Of a stretch of DNA of 64,000 nucleotides, positions 43,705-52,632 are shown piece by piece. Position numbers and translations under genes: made by a program. The stretch lies in contig RXJG01000005.1 of NCBI GenBank assembly GCA_003963365.1, positions 198,811 through 262,810 of the forward strand. Direction: 5' to 3'. The notes under the pieces are model-generated. The model saw only the letters and a program-made list of their open reading frames with translations. It did no database searches and was not told where the DNA came from. The stretch's first letter is position 1; each line of letters begins with the position of its first letter. The DNA is from Sphingobacteriales bacterium. GTDB taxonomy: Bacteria > Bacteroidota > Bacteroidia > Chitinophagales > Chitinophagaceae.

Positions 43705-44757
43705 ATGTATCGTTCAAAAATTGCCGGTATTGGTATGTATGTTCCGGAGCATGTAGTTACCAATAATGATCTTACAAAATATATGGATACCAGTGATGAG
43801 TGGATACAAGAGCGTACCGGAATTAAAGAACGACGTTATGCTCACCGCACCAGCGAAACCACCACTACCATGGGTGTGGAAGCAGCTAAAATTGCTATTG
43901 AAAGAGCCGGCATTACCCCACAGGATATCGACTTCATTATCTTTGCTACCTTAAGTCCTGATTATTATTTCCCCGGTTGTGGTGTGCTGGTGCAAAGAGC
44001 TATGAAGATGAAAGAAATTGGTGCACTGGACGTACGTAATCAGTGCAGCGGTTTTGTATATGCATTGAGTGTGGCAGATCAGTTTATCAAAACAGGTATG
44101 TACAAAAACATATTGGTGATCGGTAGTGAAAAACATTCCTTCGGTTTGGACTTTAGTACAAGAGGAAGAAATGTAAGTGTGATATTTGGTGATGGGGCCG
44201 GTGCTGTTGTATTACAACCTGCCGGTGAAGATTCAACATCAGGAATTTTAAGTACCCATTTGCATAGTGATGGTGAATCAGCCGAAATTTTAGCCATGTA
44301 TAATCCCGGCACCCATGCTAATCACTGGACTGATCAAAAGCTGGCCGATTTTGATGAGGCAGAAATTGCGCAAATGTTTTTTAGCCATAACATGATCGAT
44401 AAAGCGCAGGTGTTTCCCAATATGGATGGACCGGCAGTATTTAAAAAAGCAGTTGTTAAATTTCCGGAAGTGATAATGGAAGCATTAAACAAAAATGGTT
44501 ATCAGCCATCAGATATTATAGTACTCATTCCGCACCAGGCCAATTTGCGTATTGCTGAATTTGTACAAAAAAAATTAGGATTAAAAGATGAGCAGGTGTA
44601 TAACAATATTCAAAAGTACGGCAACACCACAGCAGCCTCTATTCCCATTGCTTTATGCGAAGCATGGCAGGAAGAAAAAATTAAAGAAGGTGATTTGGTT
44701 TGCCTCGCTGCATTTGGAAGCGGGTTTACCTGGGCCAGTGCTTTATTAAAATGGTAA
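43705..44757 (+). CDS. fabH: 3-oxoacyl-ACP synthase III
   Basis: A protein of 350 aa with the thiolase fold and the KAS III triad: Cys114 in DVRNQCSGFVYA, His in VLIPHQANLRI and Asn in YGNTTAASIPIAL. Also typical are YVPEHVVTNNDLTKYMDTSDEWI, RTGIKERRYA, GDGAGAVVLQP and the C-terminal AFGSGFTWASALLKW. It starts fatty acid synthesis by condensing acetyl- or branched acyl-CoA with malonyl-ACP. The last 21 bases, including the stop, are repeated almost perfectly at 45580-45600. Confidence 0.94.
   Translation: MYRSKIAGIGMYVPEHVVTNNDLTKYMDTSDEWIQERTGIKERRYAHRTSETTTTMGVEAAKIAIERAGITPQDIDFIIFATLSPDYYFPGCGVLVQRAMKMKEIGALDVRNQCSGFVYALSVADQFIKTGMYKNILVIGSEKHSFGLDFSTRGRNVSVIFGDGAGAVVLQPAGEDSTSGILSTHLHSDGESAEILAMYNPGTHANHWTDQKLADFDEAEIAQMFFSHNMIDKAQVFPNMDGPAVFKKAVVKFPEVIMEALNKNGYQPSDIIVLIPHQANLRIAEFVQKKLGLKDEQVYNNIQKYGNTTAASIPIALCEAWQEEKIKEGDLVCLAAFGSGFTWASALLKW
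44737..44757 (+). repeat. Direct repeat, left copy (3' end of fabH)
   Basis: AGTGCTTTATTAAAATGGTAA, split as AGTGCTTTATT plus AAAATGGTAA; it contains the fabH stop codon. Its partner at 45580-45600 differs at one base. Confidence 0.75.
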
Positions 44758-44798
44758 TTGCTTATTTATAAAGCACTTTAATTGAAATCATTATTATT

Positions 44799-45443
44799 TT
44801 ACAATGGGCTTATTACAAACTGAACCCCATTATTAACTTCTTGCAATTGACAAACACCAGAGGGGTAGGGCATAATAGTATTTGCATAATCTTGTGGCTC
44901 AATGTTATTATATCCGTGTTTTTTAAGAACGTTAATAATTTGATTTTTTAAATTAATCATCTCGTCAGTTGGACCATTTATAAAATTAAATCTTATAGAT
45001 ATTGATTTATCTTTATGATTGGCGAAAAATAAACTAAGCGATTCATCTGAAATCTGTCTCGGTTGTGGGCCGAAGTTATTATTTTGAATATTATGGTCTC
45101 CTATCTGTACTGGACCATTAAATGTGCTGCCTGAAACATCATTACTTCCTTGCTTTTTTTTATTTGAATCTTTTTCTTTCGCCATAATTTTATGTTTCGA
45201 TTTGTCAGAATCATCGTTTGTTACTGTATCATGTTTACTTGTAGACTCCGATTGATGTATTAAGGTATCCACCCCATTTTTTAACACTCCTGAAATTGCG
45301 ACATTTTTTTTTCTTACTATGAATGTTTTTATCCACGCATAATTTAAAAAAACAAGGATTAATAGGGTTATTATCATAAATAAAGTCCTCATTCCTGAAT
45401 CGTTTTGTACCCAACCCCAAAAATCTTTAATATCCTGTATCAT
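44799..45443 (-). CDS. Orphan membrane protein of the fabH islet
   Basis: A protein of 214 aa. A single membrane segment, TLFMIITLLILVFLNYAWI (about 20-38), is followed by a low-complexity Lys/Ser/Asp linker (70-105), the motif STFNGPVQIGDHNIQNNNFG (about 106-125) and a globular C-terminal domain (FFANHKDKSISIRFNFINGP, ending VNNGVQFVISPL). The GDHNIQ-type beta-turn segment resembles short linkers seen in some accessory signalling and conflict proteins, but I do not recognise the family. Its composition and position set it apart from its neighbours. Confidence 0.6.
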   Translation of the reverse strand: MIQDIKDFWGWVQNDSGMRTLFMIITLLILVFLNYAWIKTFIVRKKNVAISGVLKNGVDTLIHQSESTSKHDTVTNDDSDKSKHKIMAKEKDSNKKKQGSNDVSGSTFNGPVQIGDHNIQNNNFGPQPRQISDESLSLFFANHKDKSISIRFNFINGPTDEMINLKNQIINVLKKHGYNNIEPQDYANTIMPYPSGVCQLQEVNNGVQFVISPL

Positions 45444-45579
45444 TATTTATATAAATTGAATTACTAAAATAATAATTCTTTTTGATTTTAGTTATTATGA
45501 AATATGATTACCTTTTAGTTCCATTTGCATCTAATGTCTTAAGCGTATCTAATTATTTTAGGAGACTACCAACAGCTAT

Positions 45580-45600
45580 AGTGCTTAATTAAAATGGTAA
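45580..45600 (+). repeat. Direct repeat, right copy
   Basis: AGTGCTTAATT plus AAAATGGTAA, identical to the fabH 3' end at 20 of 21 positions. It lies in non-coding DNA 16 bases before the ATG at 45617. Confidence 0.75.
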
Positions 45601-45616
45601 GATTAAATTTATTGAT

Positions 45617-46045
45617 ATGAAAAAAATATTAGGATTGCTTTTATTAGTGATGATTGGAATGGCGGTAAATGCTCAACATATCATTTCATTAAACAATAAA
45701 AAGCAATTAACCATCAACCACGAAGAAGATAACAGCGATAAAGCATTAATCATAAAACTAAAAGGTGCTTATCCTGCAAAAGCATTACTCACCATTAAAG
45801 ATTTGAAACAGGATAAAGCCTGGGTAAGAACCTATACTATTACAGACGAAAAAGATAATGTTATAACTGAACTAAGCAAAAGTTCAAAAGCCAATACACA
45901 GCAAATACTTATTCAATCTTTATTAAAGAAACTGGAAGCAGGCAAAAAATATTTCATTTATACGCTGGCAAAACCTGCTGATCCAAAATTGGCTGCTTCA
46001 GTAAGAGTAAGAAGATATTTATTGTGTTCAGTTACTGTTCAGTAA
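45617..46045 (+). CDS. Exported protein of unknown function
   Basis: A protein of 142 aa with a signal peptide (MKKILGLLLLVMIGMAVNAQ). The mature part looks like a small beta-rich domain: LTINHEEDNSDKALIIKLKG, KALLTIKDLKQDKAWVRTYTITDEKDNVI, then LLKKLEAGKKYFIYTLAKPADPKLAASVRVRRYLLCSVTV. No family recognised. Without the islet it would directly follow fabH. It converges on sulP with only three bases between stops. Confidence 0.55.
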   Translation: MKKILGLLLLVMIGMAVNAQHIISLNNKKQLTINHEEDNSDKALIIKLKGAYPAKALLTIKDLKQDKAWVRTYTITDEKDNVITELSKSSKANTQQILIQSLLKKLEAGKKYFIYTLAKPADPKLAASVRVRRYLLCSVTVQ

Positions 46046-46048
46046 AAA

Positions 46049-47599
46049 TCAGTGAATGGCGGTAACACTTACTTTCTGTATTCCGTTTAAATGAACTTCT
46101 ATGTGACGATCATGAGCTTTGTTCTCAAACTCACTAATGATTTCCAGTATATCGTAGTCAATAAAATTACATTCGCTTCCATCAATGGTTAGCACAGAAT
46201 ATTCAGGAATTTTATCTAACGCATCTCTTAGTTTTACTTTATTAAGAAATGTAACATTGGTGTTCAGTTTAATATAGAATACTTCTGTTTCATGTTGCTT
46301 TCTTTTCTGGATTTTATATTCGGCTTTAAAATTATTTCGGATGATGAAATAAACAGAGATGAGTAAGCCAATGCTCACACCAATTAAAAGATCTGTCAAT
46401 AAAATGATAACGATGGTAAAAATGAATGGCAGAAATTGTTTCCATCCCAAACTCCACATGTTTTTGTAAAGTTTTGGTTTGGTAAGATTATAGCCGGTCA
46501 CCAATAATACTGCCGCTAATGATGCATAAGGAATCTTATTCAGCGCAAATGGAATTAATAGAACAGTCAACAAAAGAAATACGCCATGTGTAAAGGCTGA
46601 CATCTTTGTTCTTCCGCCTGCATCTACATTAGCAGAGCCACGAACAATCACTGCCGTAACCGGAATGGCTCCCAGTAAACCACAGGTGATGTTACCAACA
46701 CCCTGTGCCAGCAGTTCCCGGTTTACTGAAGTTACCCGGTTATGAATATCGAGTTTATCAATTGCTTCCACACAAAGCAGTGTTTCTAATGTTGCTAATA
46801 GTCCAATGATGATTCCTGTTTTCCAGACATCCATTCTTGAAAACAATTGTGTAAAATCAGGAAAAGTAATTTGACCAAAAATATTAGAGGGGATATTTAC
46901 CAGTTGTGTATGCTTCAGTGTTAATCCTGCTGTTGCAAAGCTAAAAATATAATTGACAAGCACCCCTGCAAGTACTGCCACTAGTGGTGCAGGAACATGC
47001 TTTACTTTTTTTATATATCCTTTCTGAAATAAAACAAGTATCAGCAATGAAACCAGTGTAACAATAATTGCTCCTGTGGTGGCGTGAACACCAAAGTTTC
47101 GGATATTGCCAAAGAAGTTTTTTGTTTCAAATAAACTGGTGAAGCCGCTGGTCCAGAAATCGGGCTGATCATATCCTATTGCAACGGGAATTTGTTTGGA
47201 GATAAGAATAATTCCAATGGCTGCCAGCATTCCTTTAATTACGGCTGATGGAAAATAATTAGCAATAACACCCAGCTTCAACAGCCCTAACATAAGCTGA
47301 AACAAGCCAGCCACTATCACCGATAACAAAAAGATTTTATAGTCGCCAAAAGACAAAATTGCTGCCGCTACTACCGTTGATAACCCTGCAGCCGGACCAG
47401 AAACACCCAGCGCAGAATTACTGATGAGCGATATGACAATACCACCAATAACCCCTGATAAAATACCTGCATACAAAGGGGCGCCGGAAGCAAGCGCAAT
47501 ACCTAAACAAAGAGGAAGAGCTACTAAAAAAACAGAAAGACCGGCAGGCAGGTCGTAACGGAAGAAGATAAGCCGGTAGTATTTAATTTTTCTTTTCAA
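46049..47599 (-). CDS. SulP-family anion transporter with STAS domain
   Basis: A protein of 516 aa. About 12 membrane helices carry the SLC26/SulP signatures DLPAGLSVFLVALPLCLGIALASGAP near the start, GVSGPAAGLSTVVAAAI and LETLLCVEAIDKLDIHNRVTSVNRELLAQGVGNITCGLLGAIPVTAVIVRGSANVDAGGRTKMSAF. A C-terminal STAS domain (about 430-516) includes VLTIDGSECNFIDYDILEIISEF. Substrates in the family are sulfate, bicarbonate or other anions; which one applies here is unclear. The -7 box TATCTTTG (47626-47619, minus) lies upstream. Confidence 0.92.
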   Translation of the reverse strand: MKRKIKYYRLIFFRYDLPAGLSVFLVALPLCLGIALASGAPLYAGILSGVIGGIVISLISNSALGVSGPAAGLSTVVAAAILSFGDYKIFLLSVIVAGLFQLMLGLLKLGVIANYFPSAVIKGMLAAIGIILISKQIPVAIGYDQPDFWTSGFTSLFETKNFFGNIRNFGVHATTGAIIVTLVSLLILVLFQKGYIKKVKHVPAPLVAVLAGVLVNYIFSFATAGLTLKHTQLVNIPSNIFGQITFPDFTQLFSRMDVWKTGIIIGLLATLETLLCVEAIDKLDIHNRVTSVNRELLAQGVGNITCGLLGAIPVTAVIVRGSANVDAGGRTKMSAFTHGVFLLLTVLLIPFALNKIPYASLAAVLLVTGYNLTKPKLYKNMWSLGWKQFLPFIFTIVIILLTDLLIGVSIGLLISVYFIIRNNFKAEYKIQKRKQHETEVFYIKLNTNVTFLNKVKLRDALDKIPEYSVLTIDGSECNFIDYDILEIISEFENKAHDRHIEVHLNGIQKVSVTAIH

Positions 47600-47618
47600 T
47601 ACTTGTTATTGAACGTTA

Positions 47619-47649
47619 CAAAGATACACGATTCAAACGGTTAAATTTG
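47619..47649. promoter_or_regulatory. Divergent -7 boxes between sulP and the lipid kinase gene
   Basis: On the minus strand TATCTTTG (47626-47619) points to sulP. On the plus strand TAAATTTG (47642-47649) points to the kinase. Both match TAnnTTTG and lie 15 bases apart, so polymerase binding at one may affect the other. Confidence 0.5.
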
Positions 47650-47679
47650 CATAGTAAACTTATTACTCTATATTTAATC

Positions 47680-48603
47680 ATGTCACGAAAAATAATTTAT
47701 CTCATTAATCCCATATCAGGTACCAAAGGCAAATCGGAATTAAAAGAACTGATTAAACGGAAAACAAAAGAAGCGGGAATTGCATTTGAAATAATGGATA
47801 CCGATAAAACCGGTAAGTACGAAGCGTTAAAAAATAAAATCGGCAAAGAAAATATAACCGAAGTTGTTGTATGTGGTGGCGATGGAACGGTTAGTGCAGT
47901 AGCAGCAGCATTATTATCCATTGAAATTAATATTGGCATCATTCCTATGGGCAGTGGCAACGGGCTGGCTTTAGCTGCTAATATTCCTTCTGCCCCTGCA
48001 AAAGCACTGGATATTATATTTAATGGAAAACCTTCTTTTATCGATGGCTTTTATATTAACAACGATTTTTCCTGTATGCTTTGCGGGTTAGGTTTTGATG
48101 CACAGGTGGCGCATGATTTTGCCAAACAAAAAAAACGTGGTCTTCAGACGTATATAAAAGTGTCAGCTATCAATTACTTTAAAGCTTCGCCTTATAATTT
48201 TAGAATTCAGTCAAAAGAAAAAAGTTTTGATACCAGCGCCTGGTTTATCTGTATTGCCAACAGCAACCAGTTTGGTAATAATATGAAGATTGCACCCAGG
48301 GCAAGTTTATGTGATGGTTTACTGGATATTGTTATTGTAAAAAAGATGAATAAACTGATGCTGCCATTGTCAGTACTGGCACAGTTTGCCGGTATCAATG
48401 CTTTGCAGAATGTGAATGATTATACCGACAAGAGAAATATCATTTACTTTCAAACTCCCACTCTTACCATAAAAAATTTATCGGGTGCTCCTTTTCATAT
48501 AGACGGTGATCCAAAAGATTCTGTCAGTGAATTTAAGGTGAGAGTAGTACAAAATGCCATCAGGCTTATTCAGCCTTCTTCACTGGCGGAGCAAGGTTGG
48601 TAA
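47680..48603 (+). CDS. YegS/DagK-family lipid kinase
   Basis: A protein of 307 aa from the ATG at 47680, which opens MSRKIIYLINPISGTKGKSE; an earlier in-frame ATG at 47647 overlaps the -7 box and is less likely. The kinase motifs are VVVCGGDGTVSAVA (nucleotide binding) and MGSGNGLALAANIP, followed by GFYINNDFSCMLCGLGFDAQVAH, ICIANSNQFGNNMKIAP and the C-terminal FHIDGDPKD. The family phosphorylates diacylglycerol or related lipids. Its last 38 bases overlap the end of the convergent patatin gene. Confidence 0.9.
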   Translation: MSRKIIYLINPISGTKGKSELKELIKRKTKEAGIAFEIMDTDKTGKYEALKNKIGKENITEVVVCGGDGTVSAVAAALLSIEINIGIIPMGSGNGLALAANIPSAPAKALDIIFNGKPSFIDGFYINNDFSCMLCGLGFDAQVAHDFAKQKKRGLQTYIKVSAINYFKASPYNFRIQSKEKSFDTSAWFICIANSNQFGNNMKIAPRASLCDGLLDIVIVKKMNKLMLPLSVLAQFAGINALQNVNDYTDKRNIIYFQTPTLTIKNLSGAPFHIDGDPKDSVSEFKVRVVQNAIRLIQPSSLAEQGW

Positions 48604-50827
48604 TAATCTGCATATTATGAATAATCTGTAATGCCTGCTGATTGATGGCAGAGTGCATAGCTTCTCCAATATTTTTCTTTTCATTATTGGTTAAATGAAA
48701 ATTAAGTGCGGCTGTTTTTTCCTGCTTTTCCGGAATATAAACAAATACCACCCGCTGAAAAGGAAACTTAAAACTATTATTTGCATAAGCAGTTAATTCT
48801 TCCTGGTAATAATCAGACAATTTGTGCCAGTTGTATTGCAGAATGGTAGCAGGTTTAGTAATGGCCTGCAATATTCCGGGGTCACCAAAATCATTTTGCC
48901 ATTCGCCGCTCTTACGGTCACGAATTTGAATTTGAATCACGCCGCTGGTATTGTCGTGTAGCCAATCTTTAAACACATCTAAAAACCGTAAAGTGGTTTC
49001 CTGTCCATAATTATCTCTTAACCCTGCATCCATTACATCAATAACCGGTTTGGTTGGCAGCCATACACTTGGCAACACATAAGGAAAACTGGCATTGGTA
49101 CGCATGGCTGTGAGCAAACGAAGATTGTAGGGATTTTGTTTTTTAAAGAACTGGCAGAAGTCTATTGCATCCGGTTCACCATAAACACCACTGGCGGTAT
49201 CGGGTTGTGTACGCATTAAAAAACGGATGGGCTGTGTACTGGTCATCATTTTTCTTCCATCAAGCGTTACCGTTGAATTAAAGATCATTAATGGAATAGT
49301 TGCATTTCTTTCCAATGGTTCATAATCTTTTAATTGCTTATCTAATATACCGCCGGCATTGTCGTTAAGTTGCTGTTCAAATGCGTAAGCCCTGTCTTTA
49401 ACATAACGGTAAGGCCCTACAGTGAATTTTTCCGCAGGGGCAATCAGGTCTCTTGAAATAAAAGATGAAAATAACGGGTTCAATAAATCTTTGCTGATGT
49501 TATCCGGTAAAGATTCATCATGCAAATTATGGTTTTCGTTCTGCAGGTTTCTTAAATACAATTCACGGAAATAAGTAGCCCCCAGCATTCCACCGGATGC
49601 ACCTGTCATTAAAAATGTTCTTTTCATCAACTCCCCGTTCGTCACACTGTCCAGGTGCTGCAGCACATTTACTGCAAAACAGGCAGAACGGTTACCACCA
49701 CCGCTGAAATTAAGAATATACATTACCGGCTTTTCCACTCCCTGCTTTTTCTTCCAGTTTTCCAGTACCTGCAGCATTTGTTTTTTATCCTGTTCCATAT
49801 TTCCCGCAGCGGCTAATTGCAGTAAAGCCTCCCTGTTGTATTCCGGCCGCTCCGCTTTGTTTTGATAATTTAAACCAAAGGCCCTGTTGCGGGGATCGAT
49901 AATATCATATTTAAACAATAAATCAAAAATAAAGATTAGCACAATCACAAATGGAAAAGCCCAGCTGCCCAGCCAGTAAGACAGTGAACCCACCGCAGCA
50001 ATCAATATAGAAAAGAATATAAGTATGCTGGCTGCTGCCGGTGCCTGGAATGCTTTATTGTCCATAAAGAATCCCAAACCCAATAAAAACAAAAAGGCCA
50101 TCAGTATAGAAATGATCGCCGAAAAATGATGCCGCTTAAAAACACTTTCTAAAAAATTGCGGCTGTAATGAGAAACATCTCTTGTCTTTCTTAACTGCAG
50201 TTTGGTACTTAAATACCAATCTACCTGTAATATACCGGGACTCCATTTACGGTGACCTTCTTTTTCCAGCAATTGTTTTGGGTCGTTCATTACAGGTGCC
50301 ATCTGCCGGATAATGGTTCTGTCGGCACCAAAAAAATAAGCAAAGGAAATCAGCAGTAATAATATTAATCCTGACAGGAAACCGGCTGTATGCGAAATAA
50401 TTTGTCCCGCTGATAAATCTTCTTTATAATTTTCATATCGTATATCAAAAAGAAAATAAATGATTAAATAGGCTATGGGGATAATGGCGTTATTAATACA
50501 GTATTTTAAAAAAGGCTTGGAAGTGGTGGCTAAAAACCGGAAATGACGGCTGAACATAATGAAGGTGGTAATGTTCCAGCTCATAAAGAACACTCCCGTT
50601 GCCACTCCCACTATGGCCGCACTGATCCAGTTTACTTTTCCCAGGTATTCCGGTGCGAGGAACAAGGAATCCACGCCAAAGTTTTTCATGAAATTGCCGG
50701 AGACAGCACTTACTACAATAAACCAAAACAATAACAGCACCTGGTACCTTCTGAAATGCAGTAATACCAGCTGAACAGGTAAAGAGCGATATATGCCAAT
50801 GAAAACTTCTTTCATAAGAGGTAGCAA
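48566..50827 (-). CDS. Membrane-anchored patatin-like phospholipase
   Basis: A protein of 753 aa. About the first 330 residues contain several membrane helices (LLFWFIVVSAVSG, IVGVATGVFFMSWNIT, AIIPIAYLIIYFLF, GFLSGLILLLLISFAYFF, AIISILMAFLFLLGLGFF and more). The patatin part follows: YILNFSGGGNRSACFAVNVL (oxyanion-hole Gly-rich loop), MTGASGGMLGATYFRELYL (GxSxG with nucleophile Ser) and PVIDVMDAGLRDNYG (Asp of the Ser-Asp dyad, as DAG rather than DGG). It should hydrolyse membrane lipids. It overlaps the lipid kinase gene by 38 bases tail to tail. Confidence 0.88.
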   Translation of the reverse strand: MLPLMKEVFIGIYRSLPVQLVLLHFRRYQVLLLFWFIVVSAVSGNFMKNFGVDSLFLAPEYLGKVNWISAAIVGVATGVFFMSWNITTFIMFSRHFRFLATTSKPFLKYCINNAIIPIAYLIIYFLFDIRYENYKEDLSAGQIISHTAGFLSGLILLLLISFAYFFGADRTIIRQMAPVMNDPKQLLEKEGHRKWSPGILQVDWYLSTKLQLRKTRDVSHYSRNFLESVFKRHHFSAIISILMAFLFLLGLGFFMDNKAFQAPAAASILIFFSILIAAVGSLSYWLGSWAFPFVIVLIFIFDLLFKYDIIDPRNRAFGLNYQNKAERPEYNREALLQLAAAGNMEQDKKQMLQVLENWKKKQGVEKPVMYILNFSGGGNRSACFAVNVLQHLDSVTNGELMKRTFLMTGASGGMLGATYFRELYLRNLQNENHNLHDESLPDNISKDLLNPLFSSFISRDLIAPAEKFTVGPYRYVKDRAYAFEQQLNDNAGGILDKQLKDYEPLERNATIPLMIFNSTVTLDGRKMMTSTQPIRFLMRTQPDTASGVYGEPDAIDFCQFFKKQNPYNLRLLTAMRTNASFPYVLPSVWLPTKPVIDVMDAGLRDNYGQETTLRFLDVFKDWLHDNTSGVIQIQIRDRKSGEWQNDFGDPGILQAITKPATILQYNWHKLSDYYQEELTAYANNSFKFPFQRVVFVYIPEKQEKTAALNFHLTNNEKKNIGEAMHSAINQQALQIIHNMQIITNLAPPVKKAE

Positions 50828-50901
50828 TAAAGGTACAGATCACCGATGCTATAAAAATAAACGTTAAGCAAGCGATTCTGTTATGAAAAGTTAGGAAATT
50901 T

Positions 50902-51966
50902 TCAGGCGGCTTTCTTATTGCGCCTTACTAAATACAACATCCAAATCAAACTCATCAGTAAAAACATTGCTGCCAGCTGGTGTAATTGGGCATACCATTC
51001 AAATACACCCCAATGCCTCGGCGCCATAAATGGACTGTTTAACACTGTAAGTATGCCCAGTACAACTTGCAATAATACAATACCCAGTGGCATCCATTTG
51101 GTTTTATTAAATAGAGAGGTTAGGTTTTGCTTATAAGCTTTCCATGTCCACATTACTATTAAAATAAATAACAAATAAGCCAGTCCACGGTGAATGAATT
51201 GCACCATCAGTTTATTTTCAGTAAAATTGGCCAGCCAGGGTGTTTCTTTAAATAAGTTGGGCGGAAAGGCATACCCATTCATATCCGGCCAGGTGGGAGA
51301 GATAGGAGCCGCTTTATGCCCGGCCATAAACGCACCATAGATCAATTGCAGGATCAGCACTGCTACAATTTGCCAGGTAAATTTTTGTAAAGAAGGATTA
51401 ATAGTGACCTGTTCGGGAGGAACCAGCAACTGTAAGGCAAACCAAAAGACATAACACAACAACCCCAGCGCTGAAATAAAATGTATGGCTAAACGAATAT
51501 GATTTACGTAAAGATTTTCTTCATTCAACCCGCTGGCCACCATTATCCATCCAATCAATCCCTGCAATGCTCCCAGTATAAATAAAATGGCCATAGGCCT
51601 CACCATTTCTTTTTTAAACCGCCTTTGTAAAAGAAAAATCACAAAGGGCACAGCAAATACAACTGCAATAAATCTTGCCCAGTTGCGGTGAAGCCATTCC
51701 CAGAAATAGATGGATTTAAAATCAGATAAAGTAAAGTCGGCATTTAAAAATTTAAACTGACCAATTTCTTTGTACTTCTCAAAAGCAACTTGCCAGTCAT
51801 GTTCATTCATGGGAGGCAAAGCGCCGAGTATAGGTTTCCATTCAGTAATAGATAAACCGGAGCCGGTAAGACGGGTTATACCGCCAAGCAGCACCTGTAC
51901 TATTATCATAAACACTCCTGCTAATAACCATATTGCAACCGGACGGGAAGAAGGATTAGCTTTCAT
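50902..51966 (-). CDS. Heme A synthase (COX15/CtaA family)
   Basis: A protein of 354 aa with eight membrane helices. The family marks are GGITRLTGSGLSITEWKPI, the heme-ligand histidines in FWEWLHRNWARFIAV, LYVNHIRLAIHFISAL, QFIHRGLAYLLFIL and AQLHQLAAMF, and AGHKAAPISPTWPDMNGY. It oxidises the heme O methyl group to make heme A for cytochrome oxidase. No oxidase genes are adjacent; the next genes to the right encode sulfur-type and cytochrome c proteins. Confidence 0.93.
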   Translation of the reverse strand: MKANPSSRPVAIWLLAGVFMIIVQVLLGGITRLTGSGLSITEWKPILGALPPMNEHDWQVAFEKYKEIGQFKFLNADFTLSDFKSIYFWEWLHRNWARFIAVVFAVPFVIFLLQRRFKKEMVRPMAILFILGALQGLIGWIMVASGLNEENLYVNHIRLAIHFISALGLLCYVFWFALQLLVPPEQVTINPSLQKFTWQIVAVLILQLIYGAFMAGHKAAPISPTWPDMNGYAFPPNLFKETPWLANFTENKLMVQFIHRGLAYLLFILIVMWTWKAYKQNLTSLFNKTKWMPLGIVLLQVVLGILTVLNSPFMAPRHWGVFEWYAQLHQLAAMFLLMSLIWMLYLVRRNKKAA

Positions 51967-52043
51967 AACGGGTGCAAAGGTAGGAGCATGTATTTTTTAT
52001 TTTTCAAATAATCAAAAACTTTTTTCATTTAAACAAAAACAAC

Positions 52044-52457
52044 CTATCGCACTACTTTAATATAACCCCAACCCTGTCCCTGCTTCGATATAATTTCATA
52101 AATACCATCCGGCACAGTCATCACACCGGGCAATAACTGGCTTTTATCAATATTCCAGTGCTTCATAGCTATTTCGCATACTTTAAACTCTACATTGCCG
52201 CTTTTAGCATATTTTATTATTTCATCTGCTACAACTGATTTGTTTTGCGTAACCATTTCTAAGGATTGTCCATAAAACACCACTTCCAGCTTAGCATCTT
52301 TATGTGCGTCGGTAATCAATTTTATCCATCTCAATACCGTTTGATGCATAGCCGTATCCTTACTGGTAATATCAAATACCACATTATAGGGTTGTTGTGC
52401 TTTTAGTGTTACCGTTAATAACAGTGAGATAAATACAAGCAGAAATAATTTTTTCAT
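52044..52457 (-). CDS. Exported DsrE/F-like protein
   Basis: A protein of 137 aa with a Sec signal peptide (FLLVFISLLLTVTLKAQ). The DsrE fold is seen in YNVVFDITSKDTAMHQTVLRWIKLITDAHKDAKLEVVFYGQSL, KYAKSGNVEFKVCEIAMKHWNIDKSQLLPGVMTVPDGIYEII. Cys in FKVCEIAM is at the position of the persulfide-carrying Cys in DsrE/TusD proteins. It is divergent from a second DsrE-like protein (52633) that carries a Tat signal. A role in periplasmic sulfur handling is inferred. Confidence 0.75.
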   Translation of the reverse strand: MKKLFLLVFISLLLTVTLKAQQPYNVVFDITSKDTAMHQTVLRWIKLITDAHKDAKLEVVFYGQSLEMVTQNKSVVADEIIKYAKSGNVEFKVCEIAMKHWNIDKSQLLPGVMTVPDGIYEIISKQGQGWGYIKVVR

Positions 52458-52632
52458 AACTGAGTTTTTGTTTTAAAAGGTACACCAACAAAAAAATCAA
52501 CCTGTCAATGTTCAAAAAAATATTTTCTTTTTTTGAACTATTGATGCTTTTTAACAAGATTCCCCGTGTTACCTGTTTCTATTTTCCGTAGCTTAATGGG
52601 CCTTATATTTCTTCACCTTAAAACAGCATGGT

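Larger units (their letters stand above)
44758..45600. mobile_element. Islet inserted at the 3' end of fabH
   Basis: The 843-base segment between the end of fabH and the end of its 21-base repeat copy has a distinctly AT-rich composition and carries one orphan gene on the opposite strand. The repeat arrangement is what integration at a gene's 3' end leaves behind. No integrase is encoded, so a satellite-like or relic element is the best reading. Confidence 0.55.
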
